Positions 50,827 to 59,249 of a stretch of DNA of 64,000 bases are shown piece by piece (within the stretch, counting starts at the first letter, position 1; each line of letters starts with the position of its first letter). The stretch covers positions 1,221,069-1,285,068 of the forward strand of contig NZ_JADKRR010000001.1 in the NCBI RefSeq assembly GCF_015351105.1. Direction: 5' to 3'. A model generated the notes under the pieces. It saw nothing but the letters and a program-made list of their open reading frames with translations, was not told the DNA's origin and searched no databases. The stretch is from Clavibacter sp. VKM Ac-2872. GTDB taxonomy: Bacteria > Actinomycetota > Actinomycetes > Actinomycetales > Microbacteriaceae. A program made the position numbers and the translations under genes.

Positions 50827-50832
50827 CGCGCC

Positions 50833-50838
50833 ACGGTA
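50833..50838 (-). promoter_or_regulatory. -10 element, leaderless GNAT-hydrolase operon
   Basis: TACCGT on the minus strand ends 6 nt before the ATG at 50826. Confidence 0.5.
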
Positions 50839-50974
50839 CCGGAGGGCCCGGTCATCGATCCGTGGCCGCGACGACGTGCACGCGGGGGAGTGCGCGGACG
50901 CGGGTGGCGGGCAGTGCGCCATCATCTCCCTCGACGGCGCCCGGCCGTCGCGCGATGGACGGGATCCGATCGGC

Positions 50975-51169
50975 ATGACGACGCGACACCGCATCCTGTT
51001 CACCGCGACCCTCGTGATCACCTCGGGGCTCGAGGTCGCGGGGATCATCCTGCTCGCGAGCTCGGACTTCGAGGACCTGCGCGGCCGGGGCCTCTGCTTC
51101 GCGGCAGCGGGGATCGCCATCGTCTACGTCCTCGTGCGCCGCGTCCAGCGTCCGAGGCCGGACCGCTGA
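50975..51169 (+). CDS. Small two-helix membrane protein (64 aa)
   Basis: Two hydrophobic segments (about residues 7-28 and 38-54) flank a charged loop SSDFEDLRGRG, and the chain ends in a basic tail. No family is recognised. No strong ribosome-binding site precedes the ATG. It is followed by a bidirectional hairpin and converges with the DEAD-helicase gene. Confidence 0.55.
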   Translation: MTTRHRILFTATLVITSGLEVAGIILLASSDFEDLRGRGLCFAAAGIAIVYVLVRRVQRPRPDR

Positions 51170-51207
51170 GAGCGACGCCCGCCGACAGGATCGAGGGCGA
51201 AACCCGC

Positions 51208-51252
51208 ACGACGACGGCCCGCCCCCTCGGGAAGGGGACGGGCCGTCGTCGT
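51208..51252. terminator. Bidirectional hairpin terminator
   Basis: CACGACGACGGCCCG pairs with CGGGCCGTCGTCGTG, extended inward by CCCCT/AGGGG with small offsets, around loop CGGGA. Confidence 0.8.
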
Positions 51253-51262
51253 GGGACGCGGA

Positions 51263-53023
51263 TCAGTCGCGGGGCTTGCGACCCCGACGCTCGGGCGCCG
51301 CACCGCGCTCGGCGGCACGGGGGCCGCCGCGGTCGGGGCGGATGTCGATCGGGCGGCCGTTGATGACCGTGCTCGCGAGCTTGTCGAGCTTGTCCTGCGA
51401 CAGGCCGACCGGCAGCTCGACGAGCGAGAAGTCGGGGCGGATGTCGATGTGGCCGAAGTCCTCGCGGCTGAAGCCGCCCTCGTTGGCGAGCGCGCCCACG
51501 ATCTGGCGGGGCTCCACGCGGTGGCGGCGGCCGACGTCGATGCGGTACGTCGCCATGTTGCCGCTGCCGCGCGCGGGACGGGCGCGACGCTCGCCGCGGT
51601 CGTCGCCGTCGCGGGACGGGCGGTCGTCGCGGCGCTCGCGCTCGACGCGCGGCGGACGGAGGTCGTCGGCCGAGAGCAGCAGCGGGGTGTCGCCCTGCGC
51701 CACGATCGCGAGCGCGGCGGCCACGTCGGACTCGACGACGTCGTGGTGGTTCACGTAGTGGCCCACGATGTCGCGGAAGGCGTCGAGGCGCTCGCGGTCG
51801 GCGAGGGCCGCGGTGATGGCGTCGTCGAAGCGGGAGAGGCGCGTGACGTTCACGTCCTCCGCGCTCGGCATGCGCATCTCGGTGAGCGGCTGGCGCGTGG
51901 CCCGCTCGATGGCGGTGAGGAGACGACGCTCGCGGGGCGTGACGAAGCTGATCGCCGCGCCGCTGCGTCCCGCGCGTCCCGTGCGGCCGATGCGGTGCAC
52001 GTACGACTCGGTGTCGATGGGGATGTCGTAGTTGACGACGTGGCTGATCCGGTCGACGTCGAGCCCGCGGGCCGCGACGTCGGTCGCGACGAGGATGTCG
52101 AGCTTGCCGGACTTCAGCTGCTCGACCGTGCGCTCGCGCTGGGCCTGCGCGACGTCGCCGGAGATGGCGGCGGCCGCGTACCCGCGGGCGCGGAGCTTCT
52201 CGGCGAGCGTCTCCGTCTCGTTCTTGGTGCGGACGAACACGATCATGCCCTCGAAGTTCTCGGTCTCGAGGATGCGCGTGAGGGCGTCGACCTTCTGCGG
52301 GTACGACACCATCAGGTAGCGCTGCGTGGTGTTCGCCGAGGTCGTGGTCTTGTTCTTGACCGTGATCTCCTCGGGGTCCTGCAGGTACTTGCCCGAGATG
52401 CGACGGATCTGCGCGGGCATGGTCGCCGAGAACAGCGCGATCTGCTTCGACTTCGGGGTGTCCGCGAGGATCGTCTCCACGTCCTCCGCGAAGCCCATCT
52501 TGAGCATCTCGTCGGCTTCGTCGAGCACGAGGAACTTCAGCTGCGAGAGGTCGAGGGTGCCCTTGTCGAGGTGGTCCATGATCCGGCCGGGGGTGCCGAC
52601 GACCACGTGCACGCCGCGACGCAGCGCCGACAGCTGCACGCCGTAGCCCTGGCCTCCGTAGACGGGCAGCACGTGCACGCCGCGCATGCCGGACGCGTAG
52701 CGCTCGAACGCCTCGCACACCTGGAGCGCGAGCTCGCGGGTGGGCGCGAGCACGAGGGCCTGCGGGGTCTTCTGCGAGACGTCGAGGTTGGAGAGGATCG
52801 GCAGCGCGAACGCGGCCGTCTTGCCCGTGCCGGTCTGGGCGACGCCGAGGACGTCGCGGCCGGAGAGGAGGGAGGGGATCGTGGCCGCCTGGATCGCGGA
52901 GGGCGTCTCGTAGCCCACGTCCTTGAGTGCCTTCAGCACCTGGTCGGAGAGACCGAGGTCGCTGAAGGTCGTGCGGGGGGCGGCGTCCGCGTCGGGGGTG
53001 GATGCGGTGTCGTCAGTGCTCAT
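51263..53023 (-). CDS. DEAD-box RNA helicase (DeaD/CsdA-like)
   Basis: This 586-residue protein has Q motif ETPSAIQAATIP, Walker A AQTGTGKTAAF, PTRELALQV, GTPGRIMDHL, LDEADEML, SATMP, then ATDVAARGLDV and HRIGRTGRAG. A DbpA-type RNA-binding domain follows at about residues 485-560 (TYRIDVGRRHRVEPRQIVGAL, FGHIDIRPDFSLVELP), preceded by an Arg/Asp-rich linker. This layout is that of DeaD/CsdA, a ribosome-assembly and cold-shock helicase. It differs from the RhlE-like helicase at 12793 in tail architecture. The start is leaderless (TACCGT, 6-nt gap). Confidence 0.93.
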   Translation of the reverse strand: MSTDDTASTPDADAAPRTTFSDLGLSDQVLKALKDVGYETPSAIQAATIPSLLSGRDVLGVAQTGTGKTAAFALPILSNLDVSQKTPQALVLAPTRELALQVCEAFERYASGMRGVHVLPVYGGQGYGVQLSALRRGVHVVVGTPGRIMDHLDKGTLDLSQLKFLVLDEADEMLKMGFAEDVETILADTPKSKQIALFSATMPAQIRRISGKYLQDPEEITVKNKTTTSANTTQRYLMVSYPQKVDALTRILETENFEGMIVFVRTKNETETLAEKLRARGYAAAAISGDVAQAQRERTVEQLKSGKLDILVATDVAARGLDVDRISHVVNYDIPIDTESYVHRIGRTGRAGRSGAAISFVTPRERRLLTAIERATRQPLTEMRMPSAEDVNVTRLSRFDDAITAALADRERLDAFRDIVGHYVNHHDVVESDVAAALAIVAQGDTPLLLSADDLRPPRVERERRDDRPSRDGDDRGERRARPARGSGNMATYRIDVGRRHRVEPRQIVGALANEGGFSREDFGHIDIRPDFSLVELPVGLSQDKLDKLASTVINGRPIDIRPDRGGPRAAERGAAPERRGRKPRD

Positions 53024-53029
53024 GCCTCA

Positions 53030-53035
53030 ACGGTA
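53030..53035 (-). promoter_or_regulatory. -10 element, leaderless DeaD-like gene
   Basis: TACCGT on the minus strand ends 6 nt before the ATG at 53023. Confidence 0.5.
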
Positions 53036-53089
53036 GGGGGTCGGGGGCGCCCCGGGCCCCACGGCGGGCGGATCGGCGGACAGGCCGGG

Positions 53090-53959
53090 TCACCGGGGGC
53101 GGCGCCCGACGTACGCCGTGCGGGATCCGCGCAGCCGCAGGTCGGGGGTCCGCGCCAGGGCGTGCGGGCCGTCGTCGTCGAGGAGCGCGTCGAGGGCGGC
53201 GCGGTCGGCGGCGTCGAGCCGGTCGGCCGCGCGCTCGCGCACGCGGGCCAGCCACGCGCGGGCATAGGGGAGCGTCGCGGCGGCGGCGATCGGATCCGCG
53301 GGGTCAGGATCGATGCGGAACGCGCGCGTCGTGACGTCGACGAGGCCGGCGTCCCGCAGCCACGGCGCCCAGTCCGGGTGCGACGGGCCGCCCGTGCCGC
53401 CGTGCGTGACCGCGTCGTCGAGGCGGTCGGCGAGGCCGGGGCGGACGAGGGCGGGATCGAGCCGGTCGGGCAGGAAGCGGGGCGGGCCGTCCATCTCGAC
53501 GACGACGAGGATCCCACCCGGCGCCAGGCCGTCGTGGACGCGCGCGAGGAGCCTCGCGGGGTCGGCGACCTCGTGCAGCATCAGCGACGCCCCCACCACG
53601 TCGGCCGGCGGCAGCGCGGGCCAGCCCGCGTCGAGGTCGGCGTGCACGGGGCGGATCCGGTCGGCGAGCCCGTCGACGACGGCGCGCTCCGCGACCCGGT
53701 CGAGCATGGCGGGGCTCGCGTCGACGGCGTGCACCACGGCCCGCTCGCAGCGCCGCGCGAGCGCGACCGTGCCGGTGCCGGTCCCCGCGCCGAGGTCGAC
53801 GACCACGCGGCCGGGGGTGTCACGTGCGAGGCGGCGGACCCAGGCGGTCAGCTCGAGCTGATGGCGGTGCAGGACCCGCGCGTCGAGGTCGAGCATGCGG
53901 GCGAGCGAGGGGTCGTCGGCGGCGTGGGCGTGGGCGTGGGCGTGGTGCGCGTGGGTCAT
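53090..53959 (-). CDS. Class I SAM-dependent methyltransferase with His-Ala N-terminus
   Basis: This 289-residue protein has the Rossmann motif VVVDLGAGTGTGTVAL (about residues 49-64), VHAVDASPAML, then VVGASLMLHEVADP and GGILVVVEMDGPP. The substrate is unknown. The first 16 residues, MTHAHHAHAHAHAADD, are a His-Ala repeat coded by four GGCGTG hexamers on the plus strand; this could bind metal or vary in length between strains. It is divergent from the XRE-cupin gene across a 47-nt gap. Confidence 0.82.
   Translation of the reverse strand: MTHAHHAHAHAHAADDPSLARMLDLDARVLHRHQLELTAWVRRLARDTPGRVVVDLGAGTGTGTVALARRCERAVVHAVDASPAMLDRVAERAVVDGLADRIRPVHADLDAGWPALPPADVVGASLMLHEVADPARLLARVHDGLAPGGILVVVEMDGPPRFLPDRLDPALVRPGLADRLDDAVTHGGTGGPSHPDWAPWLRDAGLVDVTTRAFRIDPDPADPIAAAATLPYARAWLARVRERAADRLDAADRAALDALLDDDGPHALARTPDLRLRGSRTAYVGRRPR
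53921..53944. repeat. Hexanucleotide repeat (GGCGTG) x4 in the methyltransferase N-terminus
   Basis: Four perfect GGCGTG units in frame encode His-Ala pairs. In-frame slippage would change the number of His-Ala pairs without breaking the protein. Confidence 0.8.
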
Positions 53960-53993
53960 GGATCCAGGGTGGCGCACTCCTGCTCCAAACGCA

Positions 53994-53999
53994 TACGAT
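53994..53999 (+). promoter_or_regulatory. -10 element, leaderless XRE-cupin gene
   Basis: TACGAT ends 7 nt before the ATG at 54007. Confidence 0.5.
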
Positions 54000-54006
54000 C
54001 TTGCCC

Positions 54007-54648
54007 ATGACGCAAGAGCCCGATCTCGACGCCCTCATCCGCCAGCGCATCCGCAGCCTCCGTGAGGCCCGCGGCTGGTCGCTCGACGTGCTCGCCGCAC
54101 GGTGCTTCCTCAGCCCGTCGACGCTCAGCCGCATCGAGACGGGTCACCGGCGCATCGCGCTCGACCAGCTCGTGCCCATCGCCCGGGCCCTCGAGACGTC
54201 GCTCGACGCGCTCATCGAGTCGGGCGACGACGCCGACGTGGTGATCCGCCCGCAGGAGGACGCGCAGGCGGGGCGCACGACGTGGATCCTCTCGCGCGGC
54301 GGGGCCAGCGGGTCGGGCCCGTTCGTGGCGAAGATGCGCATGACGCCGACGCGCCCCGTCCCGGTGGACGAGCTCGGCGTGCACCCCGGCCGGGACTGGT
54401 TCACCGTCCTGTCCGGGACGGCCCGGCTGCAGCTGGGGGAGCGGACGATCCTGGTGGAGGCGGGCGACGCGGCCGAGTTCTCGACCATGGTGCCGCACGC
54501 GATCGGCGCCCACCGCGGGGTCGTCGAGATCCTCACGATCCTCGACCGCGACGGGCAGCGGGCGCACCTGCGGACGACGGGGACGGGGGTCCTCGCCGGA
54601 TCCGCCGAGCCGGGCGATGCGTCGGCCGCAGCGGGGACGGAGGCCTAG
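54007..54648 (+). CDS. XRE-family regulator with C-terminal cupin
   Basis: This 213-residue protein has a helix-turn-helix (residues about 11-67: REARGWSLDVLAARC, LSPSTLSRIETGHRRI) and a C-terminal cupin barrel (about 110-185: HPGRDWFTVLSGTARLQLGER and EFSTMVPHAIGAH). This two-domain layout is typical of regulators of small-molecule metabolism such as PuuR. The leaderless promoter fixes the ATG at 54007. Its divergent neighbour, the methyltransferase, is a plausible target. The stop overlaps the convergent PASTA gene by 4 nt. Confidence 0.88.
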   Translation: MTQEPDLDALIRQRIRSLREARGWSLDVLAARCFLSPSTLSRIETGHRRIALDQLVPIARALETSLDALIESGDDADVVIRPQEDAQAGRTTWILSRGGASGSGPFVAKMRMTPTRPVPVDELGVHPGRDWFTVLSGTARLQLGERTILVEAGDAAEFSTMVPHAIGAHRGVVEILTILDRDGQRAHLRTTGTGVLAGSAEPGDASAAAGTEA

Positions 54649-56144
54649 CCCTCCGGGGTCGGGTCGCTCGGGGCGTCGGTCGGAGCGGGACTCGGGTCGG
54701 GGCCGGGGTCGACCGGATCCGTGGTCGTGGGCGGATCGGTGGGCGCAGGGTCCACGGGATCGGTGGTCGCGGGCGGATCGGTGGGCGCGGGGTCCACGGG
54801 ATCGGTCGTCGGCACCGGGTCGGTCGTCGGCACCGGGTCCGTCGTCGGCTGGGGATCGGTCGTCGGCACCGGGTCGCTGCCGGTCCCGCCGCTGCCGGTG
54901 CCGGTGCCGCCGCCCGTGCTGCCGCCGCCCCCGGTGCCGGTGCCGCCTCCACCACCCGGGGTGAACGTCCCCGTGCCGGGTCGCGTGCCGGGTCGTGACG
55001 GGATGTTCGGCGCCTTCGGGACGACCGGGAGCGCGATGCGGTCCGGGGCGGGGGTGGCGAGCGTGAGGGTCACCACCGTGCCGGGCGCGACGCGCGTGCC
55101 GGGGGCCGGATCCTGGCTGGCGACGATGCCGACGTCCTGGCGGACGAACGCGCCGCCGCCGGAGCCCGCGAACGCGATGCCAAAGCCGGACGCGGCGAGC
55201 GTGTCACCCGCGTCGGCCCCGCTCATGCGCGTCACGTCCACCATCTCGACCAGGCCGTCGGCCGAGACCGGGAGCGGGTTGGCCGGATCCGTCGCGTTCG
55301 GCACCGGACGGGAGTCGGAGATCTCGATGGTGTCGGAGTCCGCGACGTCGTCGCGCGCCGAGGGGAGGACGGAGGCGACCGCGCCGCCCGCGATGAGCAG
55401 GAGGGCGAGACCGGCCGCGACGCCGCCGGTCGCCCGCGTGCGGACGCCCGGGATCCAGGCGGCACCGCTGCGGATCAGCGGGACGAGGCCCGCCACGAGC
55501 GCGACGACGCCGAGCGCGATGAGGAGGCCGGGGATCCCGGCGATGAGGGCGGCGGCCACGACCAGCACCGCGGCGACCGCGAGCGCGGCCCACGGCCAGG
55601 TGCTGCGGCCGCGCAGGGCCGGCGCGGTGGCGGCGGCGCGCGGGACCGGGGCGGAGGCGGCGCTCGTCGCTGGGCGCGGCGGCGCGAAGCTGCCGGCCAC
55701 GGACGAGGTGCGCGGAGCGGGGGCCGGGGCGTCCTGCGGCGCACCGGGCGGGGGCTCCATCGGCAGGCCGGTGGGAGGAGCGACGGGGGCGCCGGTGGGC
55801 GGTGCCATCGGGTAGCCCGCGGGCGGCGCGACGGGAGCGCCCGTGGGCGGTGCGAGGGGTGCGCCGAGAGGGGCGTCCACGGACGCGTCGACGGCGGATC
55901 CCGCGGGCGGGTCGAGCGGTGCCGCAGCGGGCGCGTAGTCCTCGGGCAGAGGCGACTCGGAGATCAGCTTGGGCTCGGGCGTCGAGGACGCCCGGCCGGG
56001 GAAGACGCGGCGGCTGGAGACGAGCGACGTCCAGCGGGTGCCGTCCCAGAAGCGCTGGTTGCCCTCGCCGTCGCCGAACCAGCCGGGCTCATCGGACGAC
56101 GGGGTGACCGACGTCGGGGACGCGGGCGGCGGGGTCGACGACAT
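54645..56144 (-). CDS. DUF2510/PASTA-domain membrane protein with Pro-Thr-Asp tail
   Basis: This 499-residue protein has an N-terminal DUF2510 motif (PGWFGDGEGNQRFWDGTRWT, about residues 20-39), a Pro/Ala-rich linker with PxxPPxGAPVAPP repeats, three membrane segments (about 185-250), and an outside region with a PASTA-like domain (TLAASGFGIAFAG, then VASQDPAPGTRVAPG). The C-terminal 110 residues are Gly/Thr/Pro/Asp repeats such as TTDPVDPAPTDPP. PASTA domains bind peptidoglycan or beta-lactams in other proteins. The ATG follows GAGGAG. Surface role inferred. Confidence 0.78.
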   Translation of the reverse strand: MSSTPPPASPTSVTPSSDEPGWFGDGEGNQRFWDGTRWTSLVSSRRVFPGRASSTPEPKLISESPLPEDYAPAAAPLDPPAGSAVDASVDAPLGAPLAPPTGAPVAPPAGYPMAPPTGAPVAPPTGLPMEPPPGAPQDAPAPAPRTSSVAGSFAPPRPATSAASAPVPRAAATAPALRGRSTWPWAALAVAAVLVVAAALIAGIPGLLIALGVVALVAGLVPLIRSGAAWIPGVRTRATGGVAAGLALLLIAGGAVASVLPSARDDVADSDTIEISDSRPVPNATDPANPLPVSADGLVEMVDVTRMSGADAGDTLAASGFGIAFAGSGGGAFVRQDVGIVASQDPAPGTRVAPGTVVTLTLATPAPDRIALPVVPKAPNIPSRPGTRPGTGTFTPGGGGGTGTGGGGSTGGGTGTGSGGTGSDPVPTTDPQPTTDPVPTTDPVPTTDPVDPAPTDPPATTDPVDPAPTDPPTTTDPVDPGPDPSPAPTDAPSDPTPEG

Positions 56145-56283
56145 GGTGCTCCTCAAGAGAGCGTTCCCCAGGTGGGGGAACTGCTCCTCGGCCCAGGTTA
56201 GGCGGCGCTCGGGCCGGCCGGGAAGCCCGCACGCCCGGCCGGGCCGTCTCCCGCACCCCCAATCAGGGGCGTGTCGACGGGCG

Positions 56284-56469
56284 TCAGGCGGCCAGGGCCG
56301 CGGCGAGGAGCGGGGCGAGGTCGACCTCGAGGCTGCGCGTGCCCGCATGGCGGAAGCCGTCGGCGCTGCCCGCGAAGGCGACGCAGGCCGGATCGCCCGG
56401 GAGCAGGGCACCGTCGACGGCCGCGACGGGTCGGACGGGGGCGGTGGTGGGGGAGACGGACACGGGCAC
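56284..56469 (-). CDS. Small protein of unknown function (61 aa)
   Basis: The 61-residue product starts at a GTG with a perfect AGGAGG ribosome-binding site 5 nt upstream, the strongest in the window, which is the main evidence that it is expressed. It contains LLPGDPACVAFAG and an Ala/Leu-rich C-terminus, with one Cys, no membrane span and no recognised family. Confidence 0.6.
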   Translation of the reverse strand: MPVSVSPTTAPVRPVAAVDGALLPGDPACVAFAGSADGFRHAGTRSLEVDLAPLLAAALAA

Positions 56470-56615
56470 GGGATCCTCCTGATCTCAGCGCCCGGGCGGG
56501 CGGTGACCCCAGGCTCGCCGACCGCGCGCGCCCGCGCGTCCTCCTGACGGCCCCCGCGCCTCGTCCCCAGGGGGGAGTCGTGCGGGTCGCCGGGGCGGGT
56601 CGGGCCGCGGCGCGG

Positions 56616-57239
56616 TCAGCCGGTGCGGATCCGCGCGCGGGCCGCGTCCAGGTCCCGCGCGTCGAGCCCGTGCCCGCCGGGCCGCACGCGCGACACGACG
56701 TCGGACCCGAGGGCGACGGCCTCGCGCACCGTCCGCTCCACGTCGACGAGCGGCGCCATGGCGTCGGCGTCGCCGTTGAGGAGCGTGATGCGCGTGCCCG
56801 CCAGGTCGGCGGCCGGCGCCCGGTCGCCGAGCGGCCAGCGCGCGGAGAAGGCGATCGTCTCGGGCAGCGCCCACGGGTGCAGCAGCGTGGTCGCCAGCGC
56901 CATGTTCGCCCCGTTCGAGAATCCGACCGCGAGGATCGCGCGCCCGTCGATGGCGTAGGCCGACCGGGCCTCGGCGACCAGGTCGGCGAGCTCGGCCGCC
57001 CGCGCGACCACGTCGTCCACGTCGAAGACGCCCTCCGCGTGGCGGCGGAACCAGCGGGCGGCGGATCCCTCGCGCACGCTCCCGCGCGGTGCCAGCACGG
57101 GCTGCCCGGGCGCGAGGAGCCGCGCGAGCTCGAGGCCCTGCCGCTCGTCGGCGCCCGTGCCGTGGAGGCCGAGGATCACGGGCCCGGTGTCCGCGCCCCG
57201 CTGGAACTCGTGCGGCGTCGCGTCGAGGAGCGCGCTCAC
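56616..57239 (-). CDS. MhqD-like phospholipase/carboxylesterase-type hydrolase
   Basis: This 207-residue alpha/beta hydrolase has LGLHGTGADERQGLELARLL near the N-terminus, nucleophile elbow VGFSNGANMAL (Ser near 115), an Asp in LNGDADAM and the late His in RPGGHGL. It matches the YodD/MhqD-type esterases. It overlaps the VOC dioxygenase gene by GTGA, the pairing seen for MhqO/MhqD of Bacillus, which detoxify quinones. Function inferred from pairing and fold. Confidence 0.78.
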   Translation of the reverse strand: MSALLDATPHEFQRGADTGPVILGLHGTGADERQGLELARLLAPGQPVLAPRGSVREGSAARWFRRHAEGVFDVDDVVARAAELADLVAEARSAYAIDGRAILAVGFSNGANMALATTLLHPWALPETIAFSARWPLGDRAPAADLAGTRITLLNGDADAMAPLVDVERTVREAVALGSDVVSRVRPGGHGLDARDLDAARARIRTG

Positions 57240-58213
57240 GCGGCGGGTCCCTCGGCCGAGGCGGCCTCCTCGTCGGGCATGCGGAGCGGCGGCACCGCGG
57301 CCTCGATGTCCGCGCGGCTGGGCTCGAGCCACGGCGGGAGGCGGAGGCTGCGGCCGAGCTCGAGCAGCGGCTCGTCGATGTCGAAGCCGGGGGTGTCCGT
57401 CGCGATCTCGAACAGCACGCCGCCGGGCTCGCGGAAGTAGATGGAGGTGAAGTACTGCCGGTCGAGGATCTGCGTCACCTGGTGCCCGCGATCCGCCAGC
57501 TCGTCGCGCCACGCCTGCTGCTCGACGCGGCCGGGCACGCGGAACGCGACGTGGTGCACGGTGCCGCCGGCCGTGAGGCCCTGCTGTGCGCCCGGGTCGG
57601 CGACGAGGTCGACGATCGCGCCGGGCCCGCCGTCGCCCGCGGCGAAGCGGAAGCGGCCGTCGCGCTCGTCCACCAGCCGGAGCCCGAGGTCGTCGGTGAG
57701 GACGGAGGCGGTGCCGGCAGGATCCCGCACGGTGAGCACCGAGGAGTGCTGGCCGCGGATCGCGTGCTCGGCGGGGACGTCGGCCGAGTCCCACGGGGCG
57801 CGCGGGTCGACGACGGAGGAGGCCACGAGGTCGATCTGCAGGCCGTCGGGGTCGCGGAGGGAGAGGCGCTCCTCCTCGGATCCGGTCGACGAGATCGACG
57901 ACGCGACGCCGTTGGCGCTGAGGTGCTCGGCCCACCAGCCGAGGCTGCCCGCGGGCACGGAGAACGCGGTCGTCGTGGACTGTCCCGCGCCGACGCGGCC
58001 CGCCGGCACGCCCTTCCACGGGAAGAAGGTGAGGAGGGATCCCGGGCGGCCCTCGGTGTCGCCGTAGTAGAGGTGGTAGCTGCCGGGACTGTCGAAGTTC
58101 ACGGTGCGCTTGACGAGCCGGAGGCCCATCGCGCGCACGTAGAAGTCGACGTTCCGCTGCGGGTCGCCGCCGATGGCGGTCACGTGATGCAGTCCCTGGG
58201 TGCTGGCGGTCAT
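57236..58213 (-). CDS. MhqO-like ring-cleaving dioxygenase (two VOC domains)
   Basis: This 325-residue protein has two vicinal-oxygen-chelate modules (about residues 5-125 and 140-280). Metal ligands fit GLHHVTAI (His9), GQHSSVLTV or GTVHHVAFRV, and FREPGGVLFEIATD (Glu). It matches the PcpA/MhqO ring-cleaving family rather than simple glyoxalases. It uses Fe(II) or Mn(II) to open hydroquinone-like rings. GGAAGGAG precedes the ATG. It is first gene of the MhqO-MhqD-like operon. A MarR regulator (MhqR in Bacillus is MarR-type) lies 1 kb away. Confidence 0.85.
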   Translation of the reverse strand: MTASTQGLHHVTAIGGDPQRNVDFYVRAMGLRLVKRTVNFDSPGSYHLYYGDTEGRPGSLLTFFPWKGVPAGRVGAGQSTTTAFSVPAGSLGWWAEHLSANGVASSISSTGSEEERLSLRDPDGLQIDLVASSVVDPRAPWDSADVPAEHAIRGQHSSVLTVRDPAGTASVLTDDLGLRLVDERDGRFRFAAGDGGPGAIVDLVADPGAQQGLTAGGTVHHVAFRVPGRVEQQAWRDELADRGHQVTQILDRQYFTSIYFREPGGVLFEIATDTPGFDIDEPLLELGRSLRLPPWLEPSRADIEAAVPPLRMPDEEAASAEGPAA

Positions 58214-58288
58214 GAGGCGCTCCTTCCGCGCGGCCCGGCCGGGCCATGTCCATGCAAACGCATGGGAGGGCGGATCATTCCCGGGGGA

Positions 58289-58330
58289 CGGAGGAGGGGA
58301 GGTGGCGTCGCCGCCACCTCCCCTCCTCCG
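58289..58330 (-). terminator. Hairpin terminator of the Ltp gene
   Basis: A perfect 19-bp stem with a 4-nt loop lies 10 nt past the stop of the Ltp gene (58341); it is the longest perfect stem in the window. It may also insulate the MhqO-like gene. Confidence 0.85.
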
Positions 58331-58340
58331 CGCTCACGCG

Positions 58341-59150
58341 TCAGTCGTCGAGGTGCGCGATGGCGTAGTCCGCCTCCTCCGCGGTGAACTTCTCGCCGTA
58401 CTCGCTCGTGAGCTGATCTCGGATCGCAGCGGGCGACATCGCCGCCATCTCCCGGTACGTCTTCGCCTTCGCGAGCGCGTTGGCGTTCCAGTCGGCCTGG
58501 ACGTTGTCCACGGCGTACTGCGCGGCCTCCGGCGTGAACTGCTCGCCGTACTCGCTCGTGAGCTGGTCGTAGAGGGCGGCCTTGCTCATGTCGAGGCCGT
58601 TCGCGTAGGTCTCGGCCTTGATGAGCGCGGTCGCGCTCTCGGCCGGGACGGCGGGGGCGGCCGGCTCCGCCGGAGCGGTCGTCTCCTCGGCGGTCGGCTC
58701 GACGGTCTCGGGTGCGGCGGTCGGCAGGGCCTTCGCCTCGGCCTCGGCGGAGGGCTCCGCGACCTGGGCCGTGTCCGACGAGCTGCCCGCGGTGCCGAGG
58801 GCGGCCGCGAAGACGAGGGTGACGACCAGCGAGGTGACGGCAGCGACGGCGCCGAGCGACAGGCCGGTGGTCGCCATGCCCTTGCTCTGCGCGCGACGGA
58901 GGGCGAGGATCCCGAGCACCACGGCCGCGGCTCCCGCGATCAGCCCGAAGAAGGGGGCGAGACCCGAGAGGAAGGCGACGATGCCGACGACCAGCGCGGC
59001 GATCGCGAGGCCCTTCGGACGCACGCCGTAGGGCGGCGGGGGCGGCGGCATGGTGGCCGTGCCGGCGGGGGCGGGCGGCCCGTAGGGGCTGGGAGGCGGG
59101 GGCTGGTGCGGGTCCGGGGACGGGTGTCCCGGCTGGTCAGGTGCGGTCAT
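58341..59150 (-). CDS. DUF4190 membrane protein with two Ltp (host-surface lipoprotein) repeats
   Basis: This 269-residue protein has a Pro-rich cytoplasmic start (PPPPSPYGPPAPAG), a DUF4190-like membrane region (about residues 48-130, two to three spans), a Thr/Glu/Ala/Pro stalk (about 135-175) and two tandem Ltp repeats of about 48 residues, each with LYDQLTSEYGE or IRDQLTSEYGE then FTAEEADYAI. Ltp repeats occur in phage superinfection-exclusion proteins and in actinobacterial surface proteins. There is no lipobox here; anchoring is by the helices. A GAGGCT hexamer 6 nt before the ATG may be a weak leaderless promoter. Confidence 0.85.
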   Translation of the reverse strand: MTAPDQPGHPSPDPHQPPPPSPYGPPAPAGTATMPPPPPPYGVRPKGLAIAALVVGIVAFLSGLAPFFGLIAGAAAVVLGILALRRAQSKGMATTGLSLGAVAAVTSLVVTLVFAAALGTAGSSSDTAQVAEPSAEAEAKALPTAAPETVEPTAEETTAPAEPAAPAVPAESATALIKAETYANGLDMSKAALYDQLTSEYGEQFTPEAAQYAVDNVQADWNANALAKAKTYREMAAMSPAAIRDQLTSEYGEKFTAEEADYAIAHLDD

Positions 59151-59203
59151 GCGGGAAGCCTCGCAGCGCGGAGGGCTCCCTCCAGTTCGATCGGCCGGCT
59201 GCC

Positions 59204-59243
59204 GCACCCCCATTACGCGGGCGGCGCACCCCCACTTCGCGGG
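59204..59243. repeat. Tandem 18-bp direct repeat upstream of the Ltp gene
   Basis: GCACCCCCATTACGCGGG (59204-59221) and GCACCCCCACTTCGCGGG (59226-59243) differ at two positions with a 22-nt period, two helical turns. They lie 54-93 nt upstream of the Ltp start, where an activator could bind, or past the MarR stop, where the GC arms could form a hairpin. Confidence 0.6.
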
Positions 59244-59249
59244 TGTCCG

